Origin: Bacteroidota bacterium
GTDB lineage: Bacteria > Bacteroidota > Bacteroidia > Chitinophagales > Chitinophagaceae
Assembly: GCA_023409675.1 (NCBI GenBank)
Contig: JAEYRC010000259.1
Location: forward strand, 1 to 31,354
Length of the DNA: 31,354 bases
Direction of reading: 5' to 3'
Positions 15,520 to 22,732 of the stretch are shown here, piece by piece. Positions within the stretch are counted from its first letter, which is position 1. Each line of letters begins with the position of its first letter. The position numbers and the translations under genes were made by a program. Below the pieces are notes generated by a model. The model saw nothing but the letters and a program-made list of their open reading frames with translations. It searched no databases and was not told where the DNA came from.

Positions 15520-15862
15520 ATTTGTGGAGGTTCATCCGCTTTTGTAATCAAATTCGAATATCGCCAGCTTCAGACTTATTTCTTATGATGTAATTTATCC
15601 TTATTCCAGTTTTTTGGGTTGTTGTTGATGTATTGAATTATCCGATGATACGCTTGTTGGTTACGGATGATGTGTTCCCAGTAATTTCGCTGCCATAATT
15701 TTCCCTGGAAAGGTTTCCACCCCAATTCTTTGACCCCACGGATGTATTCATTGGTTGTCATGGTTTTGAACCATTGCACAGCCCGGCTGAGTTGGGAGCA
15801 CTCGTGTGCATTTTTTGGTGTGTCTGGTGGTTGATAATTGGGGGTTGATGGGGTTTGGGTTT

Positions 15863-15898
15863 TTGATGGGGTTTCGTTTCTTAATGCACTTTCGTTAC
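15863..15898. repeat. Short tandem repeat inside the transposase gene
   Basis: An 18-nt unit of the type TTAATGC(A/G)CTTTCG repeats imperfectly here and continues into the adjoining palindrome. On the minus strand it encodes the six-residue repeat NESAL(S/R) in the transposase spacer. Boundaries are approximate. Confidence 0.55.
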
Positions 15899-15920
15899 TT
15901 AATGCGCTTTCGCGCATTAA
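15899..15920. repeat. Perfect palindrome abutting the REP element
   Basis: TTAATGCGC (15899-15907) and GCGCATTAA (15912-15920) form a 9-bp perfect stem with a TTTC loop. It directly abuts the next palindrome at 15921 with no base between them. Confidence 0.8.
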
Positions 15921-15947
15921 GGGGCGGACACGTGGGTCCGCCCCTAC
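15921..15947 (-). repeat. REP-like palindrome with GTAG foot, nested in the RAYT coding sequence
   Basis: GGGGCGGAC (15921-15929) and GTCCGCCCC (15936-15944) form a perfect 9-bp, very GC-rich stem with a 6-nt loop. On the minus strand, the same strand as the transposase, the hairpin is preceded by the tetranucleotide GTAG (15944-15947 on plus). GTAG followed by a palindrome is the defining structure of REP elements recognised by RAYT transposases. The element is read in frame and encodes the GADPRVRPL peptide. Confidence 0.75.
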
Positions 15948-16269
15948 GATTTGGACAACACAATGAAAATGGTTGGGCATTACCACCATATTATGGCATT
16001 TGATGCCGGAAATTTGTTTTCCAATTCCGCATACCATTTTTCTATCATCCTGCCTGCATCATTTAATATCATTTCACCATTTTTGATATGGCCAAACAAA
16101 CACAACCGGTTTTGCACGCATATCGTTATGAAATAGTATCCCGGTTGCGAATAATCATATCCCTTCAGGCGTATGGATTTTCGATGGCGTTTGTTCGGCT
16201 GATTGGTCATATAAATTAAGGTGTTGATATTTTGCCGGAGATTGTTGTCGTGCATAAATTTATTGTGGG

Positions 16270-16307
16270 TGGGGAAGTGCCCCAAGGTGTAAATCCCGAT
16301 GATTTAC
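16270..16307. repeat. Two small hairpins upstream of the RAYT gene
   Basis: TGGGG-AAGTG-CCCCA (16270-16284) and GTAAATC-CCGAT-GATTTAC (16289-16307) are perfect 5-bp and 7-bp inverted repeats next to each other, 60-100 nt upstream of the transposase start. They could be remnants of REP-type ends or simple hairpins. Confidence 0.45.
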
Positions 16308-16341
16308 CGCATTTTAACGTGGCGCGGGCGTTATCGCAAAT

Positions 16342-16351
16342 CCCCCCCCCC
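16342..16351 (+). repeat. Poly-C tract (C10)
   Basis: Ten consecutive C lie in the intergenic region about 55 nt upstream of the -33 box of the histidine kinase. Tracts of this length can vary by slippage and are also prone to sequencing error. Confidence 0.8.
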
Positions 16352-16406
16352 TAATGGAAACCACTTATCAAATTAAAATACTCTGCATTGCTGTGGTATT
16401 TTCCTG

Positions 16407-16436
16407 TTTGGAAATTCAGCTTAAAATTGAAATTTG
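16407..16436 (+). promoter_or_regulatory. Candidate promoter of the histidine kinase-response regulator operon
   Basis: TTTG (16407-16410) and GAAATTTG (16429-16436, one mismatch from TAnnTTTG) are 18 nt apart. The predicted transcript start lies about 30 nt before the ATG at 16473. Confidence 0.35.
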
Positions 16437-16472
16437 AATATTTTAGCGGCACCTAATACCGACCGCAGGAAA

Positions 16473-18407
16473 ATGTATTCAACCCCCATGAAGCACAGGT
16501 TTTGGCTGCTGACGATTTGCTGTATGCTGTGTTTTCTCCCGAATGCCGCAGCATGGCAATCTGTAGGCAATCGTACTATTGATTCCCTTATAAAGCGGAT
16601 CCCTGACCTGATGCGTCGTAATGAAGACTCTGCCCGTACACTGATCCGGGATCTTGCCCGGCAAGCCGAAGTTGCGAATCACCGGCATGGTATCATCCAA
16701 TCTGCTTTCTTTAGGGCCTGGCTCAGCTACCGTCATGATCCTGCCGACAGTGCCATCGCCAAAATTGACAGCGCCCTGATCCATATTGAAGGGATTGAAA
16801 CAGATAGCGCCCACATCAATTTTTATATTCTGAAGGGACAGTGTTTTGTTAAGAAAACCCAGTTCGGTCCGGCGCTTACAGAATTTAATAAGGCGTTGAA
16901 AATTGCAGAGCAGCGTAATGATCTGCAAAGCCGCATTGGCACAATGATCAGTATAGGATGGGCCTATATGGAAGATGGTAAACCAGCAGAAGCCATAACG
17001 TTTTTCAGTGACGTGCTGAAGCTCAATAATGATAAATCATTTTCATCCCGCTCACTGCTGCTTTGTAACATCGCTGCCTGCTATAACAGTTTAGGGAATT
17101 ACGCGAAAGCGGAAACTTCTGCCCGTGAGGCCATATCAGTGGCGCGGGAACGCAAAAACAACATGGACCTGGCCAATGGCCTTAATATTCTTGCCCGAAG
17201 CCTGTATCATCAGCAACGTCTTCAACCAGCCATCAATTACCTGAAAGAAGCCGCTATTATCCGCGAAAAAGTCGCAGACCCTTCTATGCTCGCGTCGGAT
17301 TACCTTGAACTTGCCGATATGTACAGTAAGAATCAGCAGCATGCATTGGCATTGCCCTGGGCTAAAAAGGCGGAAGCCATCAGCCAGAATCAATCCAATG
17401 CCCTGAAGCTTGGAGCTGCATATACCAGTCTGGCGGGCATCTATGAACAGCTCAGCGATTTTAAAAAATCTTCCGAATACCTCAAAAAATCATTGGTACT
17501 TAAAGATAGTCTTGATAAAGACCAGTACAATCAGGCAATGGCGCGCATGCAGATTCAGTTTGAAACGCAAAAGAAAACTGCAGAAAACCTGGAACTGAAG
17601 AAGGAAAACCTGGAGGCCAGATTACGCAATGTTAATCAGCAGCGATGGCTGCTGGCCCTGGCGGCAGCTATATTGCTGGTAGCAGGCGCAGGTATTTATA
17701 TTTCACATGTGCAGAAAAATAAATACCGGTCGAGAATGGCGGCTGAAAAACTCGCAGAGCAGAAAGCCCGAACCCTGGCAGTTATGGAAGCGGAAGAAAA
17801 AGAACGCCGCAGGATTGCAGCAGACCTGCATGATGGCGTTGGACAGGTACTGGCTGCAGCGTCTATGCATATCCGTAAGCTTTTGAATGGGCAGCAGGGT
17901 TCTATAGAAATGGATGAGCTGATCAACCGGGCGGCTACTGAAGTTCGTGCTATCTCGCACCAGGTTACACCTGAACTCCTGCTTCAATATGGGCTGAAGA
18001 GAACCCTGGAACAGGAAATAAGCAGACTGAACATGATCAGCGCTAATTTACAATTCAGGCTATATGTATTTGAAACACAACCCCTGCAAAACGATCTGAT
18101 AGCCCTGACCTTATACCGTTGTTTTCAGGAATTAATTTCGAATATATTAAAACATGCAGCCGCGGAGGAAGTAACCGTACACCTCAATATTAGTGAATCG
18201 GAGGTGGAACTGATCGTAGAAGATGACGGGGTAGGCTTCATACCCGGCCAGAAAACAAGCCTGGGAATGAATAACCTCAACAGCAGGGTAGCCATTTTCG
18301 ACGGTTCATTCATCGTTGACAGCATTCCGGGTAAAGGCACCACCACAATCATAACTATTCCATTACCGAAGCATACCATGGGTAATGAAAAAATCATTTT
18401 ATCATGA
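16473..18407 (+). CDS. TPR-containing two-component sensor histidine kinase (NarL-class, HisKA_3)
   Basis: The start at 16473 is chosen because GCAGGAAA precedes it. It gives 644 residues with a signal sequence (MKHRFWLLTICCMLCFLPNAAA). Residues ~60-355 are tetratricopeptide repeats predicted to lie in the periplasm. A coiled coil (~366-391), one transmembrane segment (~392-413) and a second coiled coil (~422-448) follow. The HisKA_3 dimerisation box is ERRRIAADLHDGVGQ with phosphorylatable His453. The HATPase domain has an N box (QELISNILKHA, ~552) and a G box (DDGVGF, ~584). It senses an unknown signal, perhaps a peptide or protein bound by the TPRs, and phosphorylates the regulator whose gene overlaps it by 4 nt (ATGA). 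Confidence 0.95.
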   Translation: MYSTPMKHRFWLLTICCMLCFLPNAAAWQSVGNRTIDSLIKRIPDLMRRNEDSARTLIRDLARQAEVANHRHGIIQSAFFRAWLSYRHDPADSAIAKIDSALIHIEGIETDSAHINFYILKGQCFVKKTQFGPALTEFNKALKIAEQRNDLQSRIGTMISIGWAYMEDGKPAEAITFFSDVLKLNNDKSFSSRSLLLCNIAACYNSLGNYAKAETSAREAISVARERKNNMDLANGLNILARSLYHQQRLQPAINYLKEAAIIREKVADPSMLASDYLELADMYSKNQQHALALPWAKKAEAISQNQSNALKLGAAYTSLAGIYEQLSDFKKSSEYLKKSLVLKDSLDKDQYNQAMARMQIQFETQKKTAENLELKKENLEARLRNVNQQRWLLALAAAILLVAGAGIYISHVQKNKYRSRMAAEKLAEQKARTLAVMEAEEKERRRIAADLHDGVGQVLAAASMHIRKLLNGQQGSIEMDELINRAATEVRAISHQVTPELLLQYGLKRTLEQEISRLNMISANLQFRLYVFETQPLQNDLIALTLYRCFQELISNILKHAAAEEVTVHLNISESEVELIVEDDGVGFIPGQKTSLGMNNLNSRVAIFDGSFIVDSIPGKGTTTIITIPLPKHTMGNEKIILS

Positions 18408-19042
18408 CTCCGGTTGCAATTCTGTTGGTGGATGATCACGATATACTGCTCGACGGTATCGCTGCCATATTAGCTGAAGCAAAGCATCTTTCCGTAATTG
18501 GTAAAGCGGCCTCAGCAGAACGGGCACTGGAGCTCCTGGAACAATGCCGGCCACAACTTGTGCTAACGGATATCAGTATGGGAACAACTTCTGGACTGGA
18601 ACTAACGCGGAGTATTACACGCGATTTCCCCGATGTAAAAGTCATTGTATTAACGATGCATGATAATCCTGAACATATTTCCTCTCTCTTCGATGCAGGA
18701 GCTATGGGTTATCTGCTCAAAAACGTTAAACAGGATGAACTGCTGAACGCTATTGATTCCGTGATGAACGGCAACCGGTACATACAGCTCAACCTGGCCC
18801 AGGCTTTTACCCGAATGCAGTCGATGCGCAGCCAGGCTGAAAAACAAAGTCCGCTTTCAGCACGCGAACTGGATATTATTCGGCTGATTGCTCAGGGGTT
18901 AACAACCGGTCAGATCAGCCGGCAATTGTTTATTTCTGAACGAACTGTTGAAACTCACCGGAAAAACATTCTCCGGAAGACTGGCGTTAAAGGGGTTGTG
19001 GGGTTGGTGAATTATGCACGTCAGCAAGGCCTCATCAGTTAA
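18404..19042 (+). CDS. NarL/LuxR-type response regulator
   Basis: The 212-residue protein has a receiver domain (1-120) with the acidic pocket VDDHD (Asp10/Asp11), phospho-acceptor Asp56 (LTDIS), Thr84 and Lys106 (LLKN). A LuxR-type helix-turn-helix follows (~150-205), containing LSARELDIIRLIAQGLTTGQI and ISERTVETHRKNI. All key residues are intact, so it should act as a DNA-binding regulator activated by the upstream kinase. The ATGA overlap implies translational coupling. Its targets are unknown; inverted repeats just downstream, before the lipoprotein gene, are candidates. Confidence 0.96.
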   Translation: MTPVAILLVDDHDILLDGIAAILAEAKHLSVIGKAASAERALELLEQCRPQLVLTDISMGTTSGLELTRSITRDFPDVKVIVLTMHDNPEHISSLFDAGAMGYLLKNVKQDELLNAIDSVMNGNRYIQLNLAQAFTRMQSMRSQAEKQSPLSARELDIIRLIAQGLTTGQISRQLFISERTVETHRKNILRKTGVKGVVGLVNYARQQGLIS

Positions 19043-19123
19043 GCTTTTTTCATTCCCATAGTATAGGTTATAATTCCCGGCTAACACTATAGCAGAGCTT
19101 TATCGTCATTCTTTTAATTAAAG

Positions 19124-19139
19124 ATTGATGGTCATCAAT
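19124..19139. promoter_or_regulatory. Inverted repeat, operator candidate
   Basis: ATTGATG-GT-CATCAAT is a perfect 7-bp inverted repeat with a 2-bp spacer in the 260-nt gap after the response regulator gene. Its centre lies 63 bp (about six helical turns) from the next inverted repeat. No gene is seen in this gap. Confidence 0.35.
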
Positions 19140-19187
19140 TTATTCTTCTTCGTCGGAATTTCATAACTGAAAACCTGAAAATACCCA

Positions 19188-19228
19188 GCAATAGGTATTG
19201 CCAGGGGTTGGCAAATCAGGTTTATTTG
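19188..19228 (+). promoter_or_regulatory. Candidate promoter with overlapping inverted repeat, upstream of the lipoprotein gene
   Basis: GCAATA-GG-TATTGC (19188-19201) is a 6-bp inverted repeat whose right arm contains a TTG (19198-19200). TTG and TTTATTTG (19221-19228, one mismatch from TAnnTTTG) are 20 nt apart, so a protein bound to the repeat would touch the promoter. The leader would be about 68 nt. Confidence 0.35.
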
Positions 19229-19302
19229 TGCCTTGATAAGCCGGTTAATAAATCGTTTTCAAAAGCCGGCAACACTAAAATTACCCTCAATCAATTCGTA
19301 TT

Positions 19303-19842
19303 ATGAAAAAGTATTTTATCCTGTTTGTTTTAGCCTGTAATGTTATGGTATTCTCTTCCTGCGAAAAAATTCAGGATGCGCTTTTCCAGCCTTTTGAGTC
19401 ACCCATCAGTTTCGATATTACCATTCCGGTAATTACCAGTACGGCTAATGAAGTCAGCATGGGACAATCCGTTGTTCAGTATAACCTCGACAGCGTAATC
19501 CGGAAACACACCGGTAATGCACTTGGTGCTGATATCGTGGGGGCTATGTATATCAACCAGATTGGTATTCAGCTCAGCAACAGCGACGGCAGTAATAACC
19601 TTGGTAATTTTGATTATGTAAAATTATCCGTTGCTTCTAACGGCACGCCAGCTGTAGTAGGTCCTTTAAACATTCCTGCTGGCAGTTCATCCTCAGCCAC
19701 ATTTACCATAACAGGCAGTCCGGATATCAGGCCTTATTTTGGCGGATCAGCTGTAACCTTCAAACTAAGTGGCAAAGCCAATACTGCAACCACCAAAACA
19801 TTACAGGCCCGTATCAGCGCTACGGTAAAATTTGATAAATAA
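19303..19842 (+). CDS. Small lipoprotein of unknown function
   Basis: The 179-residue protein starts MKKYFILFVLACNVMVFSSC, a lipoprotein signal peptide with lipobox FSSC and Cys20 as the lipidation site. The mature part is rich in Ser, Thr, Asn, Ile and Val. It alternates in a way expected for a beta-sandwich (ISFDITIPVITST, AVTFKLSGKAN, LQARISATVKFDK). I do not recognise the family. It is probably anchored in the outer or inner membrane facing the periplasm or surface. It lies 260 nt after the two-component genes and 44 nt before the duplicated-domain protein, so the two are likely co-transcribed and possibly controlled by the adjacent regulator. Confidence 0.8.
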   Translation: MKKYFILFVLACNVMVFSSCEKIQDALFQPFESPISFDITIPVITSTANEVSMGQSVVQYNLDSVIRKHTGNALGADIVGAMYINQIGIQLSNSDGSNNLGNFDYVKLSVASNGTPAVVGPLNIPAGSSSSATFTITGSPDIRPYFGGSAVTFKLSGKANTATTKTLQARISATVKFDK

Positions 19843-19886
19843 TGTCAACAGCAAACACACTACTTAATCACTAAACCAACCGCGTC

Positions 19887-20537
19887 ATGAAAAAATTATG
19901 TCTGATTCTGTTCGTAACAGCAGTGGCACACTGCTCATTTGCTCAAATGGTTCCTGATTCAAAGCTTTCGGGTCAACAACAGGGTGGAAACAATGTTTCT
20001 TCTGCTACTCTGGATAAAAATGTAGCCCGTGTAAAGCGTGTTAATGGCGTGGAAGCATATATACTTTGTGAGCCGCTCCGGCCTTATGAAGTAGTTGTTG
20101 ATGCGGGGACCGGAATTAAGGCTGAATCGCTGTTAACTGCAGGACTCGTTAATAAAAGTATTGCCGGTAGAGTAGAGCAGTTTGTGCGTAATATCATGAA
20201 GCAGAATGCGAAGGTAGATGCTGTTATCTACAGCGCCGGTAAACGCATGGTCGGAGTCATATTTACCGATGATAATACACAGTATTCAGGACTTGGAAGA
20301 GTTTCAAAAATTATGGGTTATCCGGTATTTGTAATGAGTGAACCGCTTGTGGACTACAGTGTGCTCAACAATAAAAGCGGTGGAATAAAATGGAAATCGC
20401 TTGTCACCGCCGGTGTTGTTAATAATTCCATAGAGGAAGATGTTCAGGAAATGGTTAAAAAGCTGCAGAACCGGGCAGCAGATGCAATGATCTTCGAAGG
20501 CGGAAAAGAGGGTATGACCATCATGTATAAAAATTAA
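19887..20537 (+). CDS. Secreted protein with two tandem copies of an undescribed domain
   Basis: The 216-residue protein has a signal peptide (cleavage after FAQ, residue 20) and a linker. Two clearly homologous units follow, about 48-127 and 138-215. Both share the order EPL-x2-Y, then GIK-x2-SL-x-TAG-x-VN-x-SI, a helix with xxVxxxV, then A-x-DA-x-I, GK, and a final strand (GVIFT in the first, TIMYK in the second). The repeat looks like a small alpha/beta domain. I recall single-copy relatives in Bacteroidota hypotheticals, but no function is known to me. It lacks cysteines paired between copies and has no membrane segment, so it is likely periplasmic. It is the second gene after the two-component system and ends ~115 nt before a terminator. 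Confidence 0.82.
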   Translation: MKKLCLILFVTAVAHCSFAQMVPDSKLSGQQQGGNNVSSATLDKNVARVKRVNGVEAYILCEPLRPYEVVVDAGTGIKAESLLTAGLVNKSIAGRVEQFVRNIMKQNAKVDAVIYSAGKRMVGVIFTDDNTQYSGLGRVSKIMGYPVFVMSEPLVDYSVLNNKSGGIKWKSLVTAGVVNNSIEEDVQEMVKKLQNRAADAMIFEGGKEGMTIMYKN

Positions 20538-20608
20538 TCCATACGATTTCTCATAATAATTACGTGGCGAATAAAATATTGCTTCTTTAGCTAACCACTA
20601 ATTAAGTC

Positions 20609-20640
20609 GTGCCGCTAAAATAGTAGTGTGTTTTAGCCAC
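20609..20640. repeat. Stem-loop in the 3' region after the duplicated-domain gene
   Basis: GTG-(CC)-GCTAAAA (20609-20620) pairs with TTTTAGC-CAC (20631-20640) with a 2-nt bulge and a 10-nt loop. It lies between the stop codon and the terminator at 20654, so it is probably part of a structured 3' UTR. Confidence 0.5.
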
Positions 20641-20653
20641 TATCACCCTGCAG

Positions 20654-20678
20654 CCCTAACCGGTTGTCAGGGTTTTTT
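20654..20678 (+). terminator. Intrinsic terminator of the lipoprotein/duplicated-domain transcript
   Basis: CCCTAAC and GTCAGGG pair with one mismatch around CGGTT, followed by six T. The remaining 240 nt up to the sigma factor gene is AT-rich and holds no supported ORF, only the promoter candidate at 20873. Confidence 0.7.
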
Positions 20679-20872
20679 ATTTATGCTCATCCTATAAGGA
20701 AAGAAAGCATTATTTAAAAAATGAAACTTAATAGTTATAATCAGTGAAAAATTTTATGCTTCTCGCGGCAATATCAGAAAAGAATTAATAGAAAACCCTT
20801 ATGCATTCACACTTTCAACGATCAATCATATGTTTTAGATGTGCACCTGGGATAGATCAGTATTTAATTCAG

Positions 20873-20880
20873 TATGTTTG
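20873..20880 (+). promoter_or_regulatory. -7 box of the ECF sigma factor gene
   Basis: TATGTTTG matches TAnnTTTG exactly, about 40 nt before the sigma factor start codon. The -33 region has only CTGG at 22-nt spacing. It suggests the sigma gene itself is read by the vegetative sigma factor. Confidence 0.45.
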
Positions 20881-20919
20881 TTCGCAACACGTTGAAATTT
20901 GAGGTAATATTATCCAATC

Positions 20920-21501
20920 ATGCATATGTTTTTTGAGGAAGATAAGATCAGGAGCGGAGACAGGGATGCGTTCAAAAATTTCTTTCGGTATTATTATCCG
21001 CGATTGCTGGCATTTGCCTGCCGCTTTGTTGCTGAGCCACAGGCAAAAGATCTGGTCCAGGACCTTTTTGCGGCAATTTGGGAGAAGCGGGCTACGCTTG
21101 ATATTAAAAACTGCGATGCTTATCTTTTCCGATCAATTCGCAATAAATGTCTGAATCAACTTAAACATGATCAACTGGTAAGCGAGCATGAAACCCGGAT
21201 ATTGATGGCTCAATCCCGTGCAAATCAACTTTTTTCTGAAGGCCATACGGCCGAAGTTTTCCGCAAACTTTCAGCGCGGGATATCCGCCAACATCTCGAA
21301 AATTCAATCAGCAAATTGTCGCCCCGATGCGCTGAAGCATTCAGGTTATGCTACTTTTATGATCTCCCCCACAAAAAGATAGCAGAAATCATGAACATTT
21401 CTGTTCGTACTGTAGAAACACATATTCGTCAGGCAATCTGCCACCTGAGAACAGATCTCACTCCCATGCCAGCTGTATTTTATGAGGTTTTCAATAATTG
21501 A
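20920..21501 (+). CDS. ECF RNA polymerase sigma factor (Bacteroidota SusCD-associated type)
   Basis: The 193-residue protein has sigma region 2 (about 15-85: FFRYYYPRLLAFACRFV, AKDLVQDLFAAIWEKR, YLFRSIRNKCLNQLK) and region 4 (about 135-185: LSPRCAEAFRLCYFYDL, then the helix-turn-helix KIAEIMNISVRTVETHIRQAI). It lacks regions 1 and 3, as expected for an ECF factor. Members of this expanded Bacteroidota group are held inactive by a FecR-type anti-sigma factor and released when SusC binds its substrate. Here the next genes are exactly FecR, SusC with an STN domain, and SusD. Confidence 0.96.
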   Translation: MHMFFEEDKIRSGDRDAFKNFFRYYYPRLLAFACRFVAEPQAKDLVQDLFAAIWEKRATLDIKNCDAYLFRSIRNKCLNQLKHDQLVSEHETRILMAQSRANQLFSEGHTAEVFRKLSARDIRQHLENSISKLSPRCAEAFRLCYFYDLPHKKIAEIMNISVRTVETHIRQAICHLRTDLTPMPAVFYEVFNN

Positions 21502-21624
21502 TCTCCGGTTTCGAACCCTGAGGTTTAAGATGGAGATGTCGTATCATCCATTTTTTCAAGAATAAAAGAAAATTCAAAATTTTCCCGCAAAGACTGAAGA
21601 ATATCCCTCAAATCCGCAATTTTC

Positions 21625-21679
21625 ATTTTTTTTCAAAAAAAACTTTTTTCTCTACGTAGTTGCCATCCTCCTGGTTGTC
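21625..21679 (+). promoter_or_regulatory. Candidate ECF-dependent promoter upstream of the FecR gene
   Basis: The 178-nt gap between the sigma gene and the FecR gene ends in alternating T and A runs (T8, A8, T6). A palindromic CTACGTAG follows at 21652-21659, about 20-50 nt before the start codon. The gap size and this composition suggest a separate promoter, plausibly read by the neighbouring sigma factor to autoregulate the uptake genes. No ECF consensus can be proved from one site. Confidence 0.3.
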
Positions 21680-22732
21680 ATGATAAGACACGATTGGCAC
21701 TATATGGATGAACAACTGCTATTACGTTATTTAAATAAAGAGTGTTCCGACCAGGATCTCCGCATTATTCATGAGTGGATACAACTGGATAAAGCTAACG
21801 CCAACTGGCTTTTCCGGATTGAAGAAATCTGGTCCTTAAAAGATCAGTTGAAATACAGTGATGAAAAATACATTGATGAGGCTTTCAATGAACTTTTTGC
21901 CCGTATTGACCGTGAAGCTCCTGCACCTGTTATTGTTAGTGAATCCATATCACAAGAAGAATCTATTCCGGCTAAAAAATCAATCTATCTAAATTGGCTG
22001 AAATATGCTGCAGCAGCAGTATTGGTTCTTTTTACCGGCTACCAGATTTACCTTTTAAGCAGTCCCAACACACTTACCCTCAACACAATAGATGTTCCCC
22101 GTGGCCAGCGCGCCTCTGTGGTATTAAGTGATGGAACAAAAGTATGGCTGAATGCCGAAAGCCGGTTCATTTATCCCACCCGGTTTGCCGATCATGAACG
22201 CACTGTAAGTCTTTCAGGTGAAGGTTATTTTGAAGTACACAGTAATGAAGAAGACCCTTTTATAATCGAAAATCCGCAGCTTCAGGTACGGGTAACCGGT
22301 ACCAAATTCAATTTCAGGGCGTATGAGCATGAAAAAACAATGGTTAGCCTTATAGAAGGCAGGGTAGAAGTGTCTACGCCAGGAAATAGCCATAAAATAA
22401 CCATGAACCCCAATGAGGAAATAATTTACTCGGAGGAGTCTGGACTACAGCACAATAAAAATGCCTTTACAGATGCAGCAGAAAGCTGGACTACCGGTGA
22501 GTTATATTTCAGAGAAGAGAAACTGGCATCCATAGTTAAGGCGCTGCAACGTAAGTATGATCAGGATATCTTCATCACCGTACCGGATCTGGAAGATGAA
22601 GTTTTTACCTGTAGAGCCCGTAAGTCGGCTTCACTTCAGGATGTTCTTTCGTTGTTGAAAGAAACCCGGAAAATCGATTATTATTTTGAAAACGACCAAT
22701 ATCACATTCACACTTTCGGAAAAAAACCCTGA
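21680..22732 (+). CDS. FecR-family anti-sigma factor
   Basis: The 350-residue inner-membrane protein has a cytoplasmic N-terminal part (1-105; LLRYLNKECSDQDLRIIHEW) that should bind the sigma factor. One transmembrane segment (~107-127) and a periplasmic FecR domain (~138-232; VPRGQRASVVLSDGTKVWLNAES, LSGEGYFEV, VTGTKFNFRAY) come next. The C-terminal DUF4974 domain (~272-345; LASIVKALQRKYD, ASLQDVLSLLKETRKI) is related to STN domains and receives the signal from SusC. A start at the ATG at 21704 would remove eight residues and is also plausible. It couples outer-membrane substrate binding to sigma release. Confidence 0.96.
   Translation: MIRHDWHYMDEQLLLRYLNKECSDQDLRIIHEWIQLDKANANWLFRIEEIWSLKDQLKYSDEKYIDEAFNELFARIDREAPAPVIVSESISQEESIPAKKSIYLNWLKYAAAAVLVLFTGYQIYLLSSPNTLTLNTIDVPRGQRASVVLSDGTKVWLNAESRFIYPTRFADHERTVSLSGEGYFEVHSNEEDPFIIENPQLQVRVTGTKFNFRAYEHEKTMVSLIEGRVEVSTPGNSHKITMNPNEEIIYSEESGLQHNKNAFTDAAESWTTGELYFREEKLASIVKALQRKYDQDIFITVPDLEDEVFTCRARKSASLQDVLSLLKETRKIDYYFENDQYHIHTFGKKP

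Larger units (their letters stand above)
15576..16210 (-). pseudogene. Frameshifted REP-associated tyrosine transposase (RAYT, IS200/IS605-like Y1 HUH)
   Basis: Two overlapping frames together give one RAYT-type transposase. The first (from ATG 16210, possibly 16285) reads RKSIRLKGYDYSQPGYYFIT, the conserved start, and runs to ENKFP. The second (to 15576) picks up at GIKCHNMVVMPNHFH, containing the HUH motif (HFH), and ends with WQRNYWEHIIRN and YINNNPKNW, the usual C-terminus. Compared with intact homologues one base is missing near 16005-16008. A spacer of ~45 residues between HUH and the C-terminal part is encoded by palindromic and tandem repeats. These enzymes are single-copy, domesticated relatives of IS200 transposases that act on REP hairpins. 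It is probably inactive unless the shift is translational or a sequencing error. Confidence 0.85.

Noticed and set aside
15324..15551. A minus-strand ORF of 75 codons across the tRNA-Pro gene
   Set aside because: It is the antisense reading of the tRNA and its terminator; its SGRLDSNQRPLAPHASALPGC stretch is the well-known false peptide translated from tRNA genes.
15860..15950. Repeats in the transposase as a CRISPR array
   Set aside because: The repeats are 18-nt imperfect tandem copies without unique spacers and lie inside a coding frame; no cas genes are nearby.
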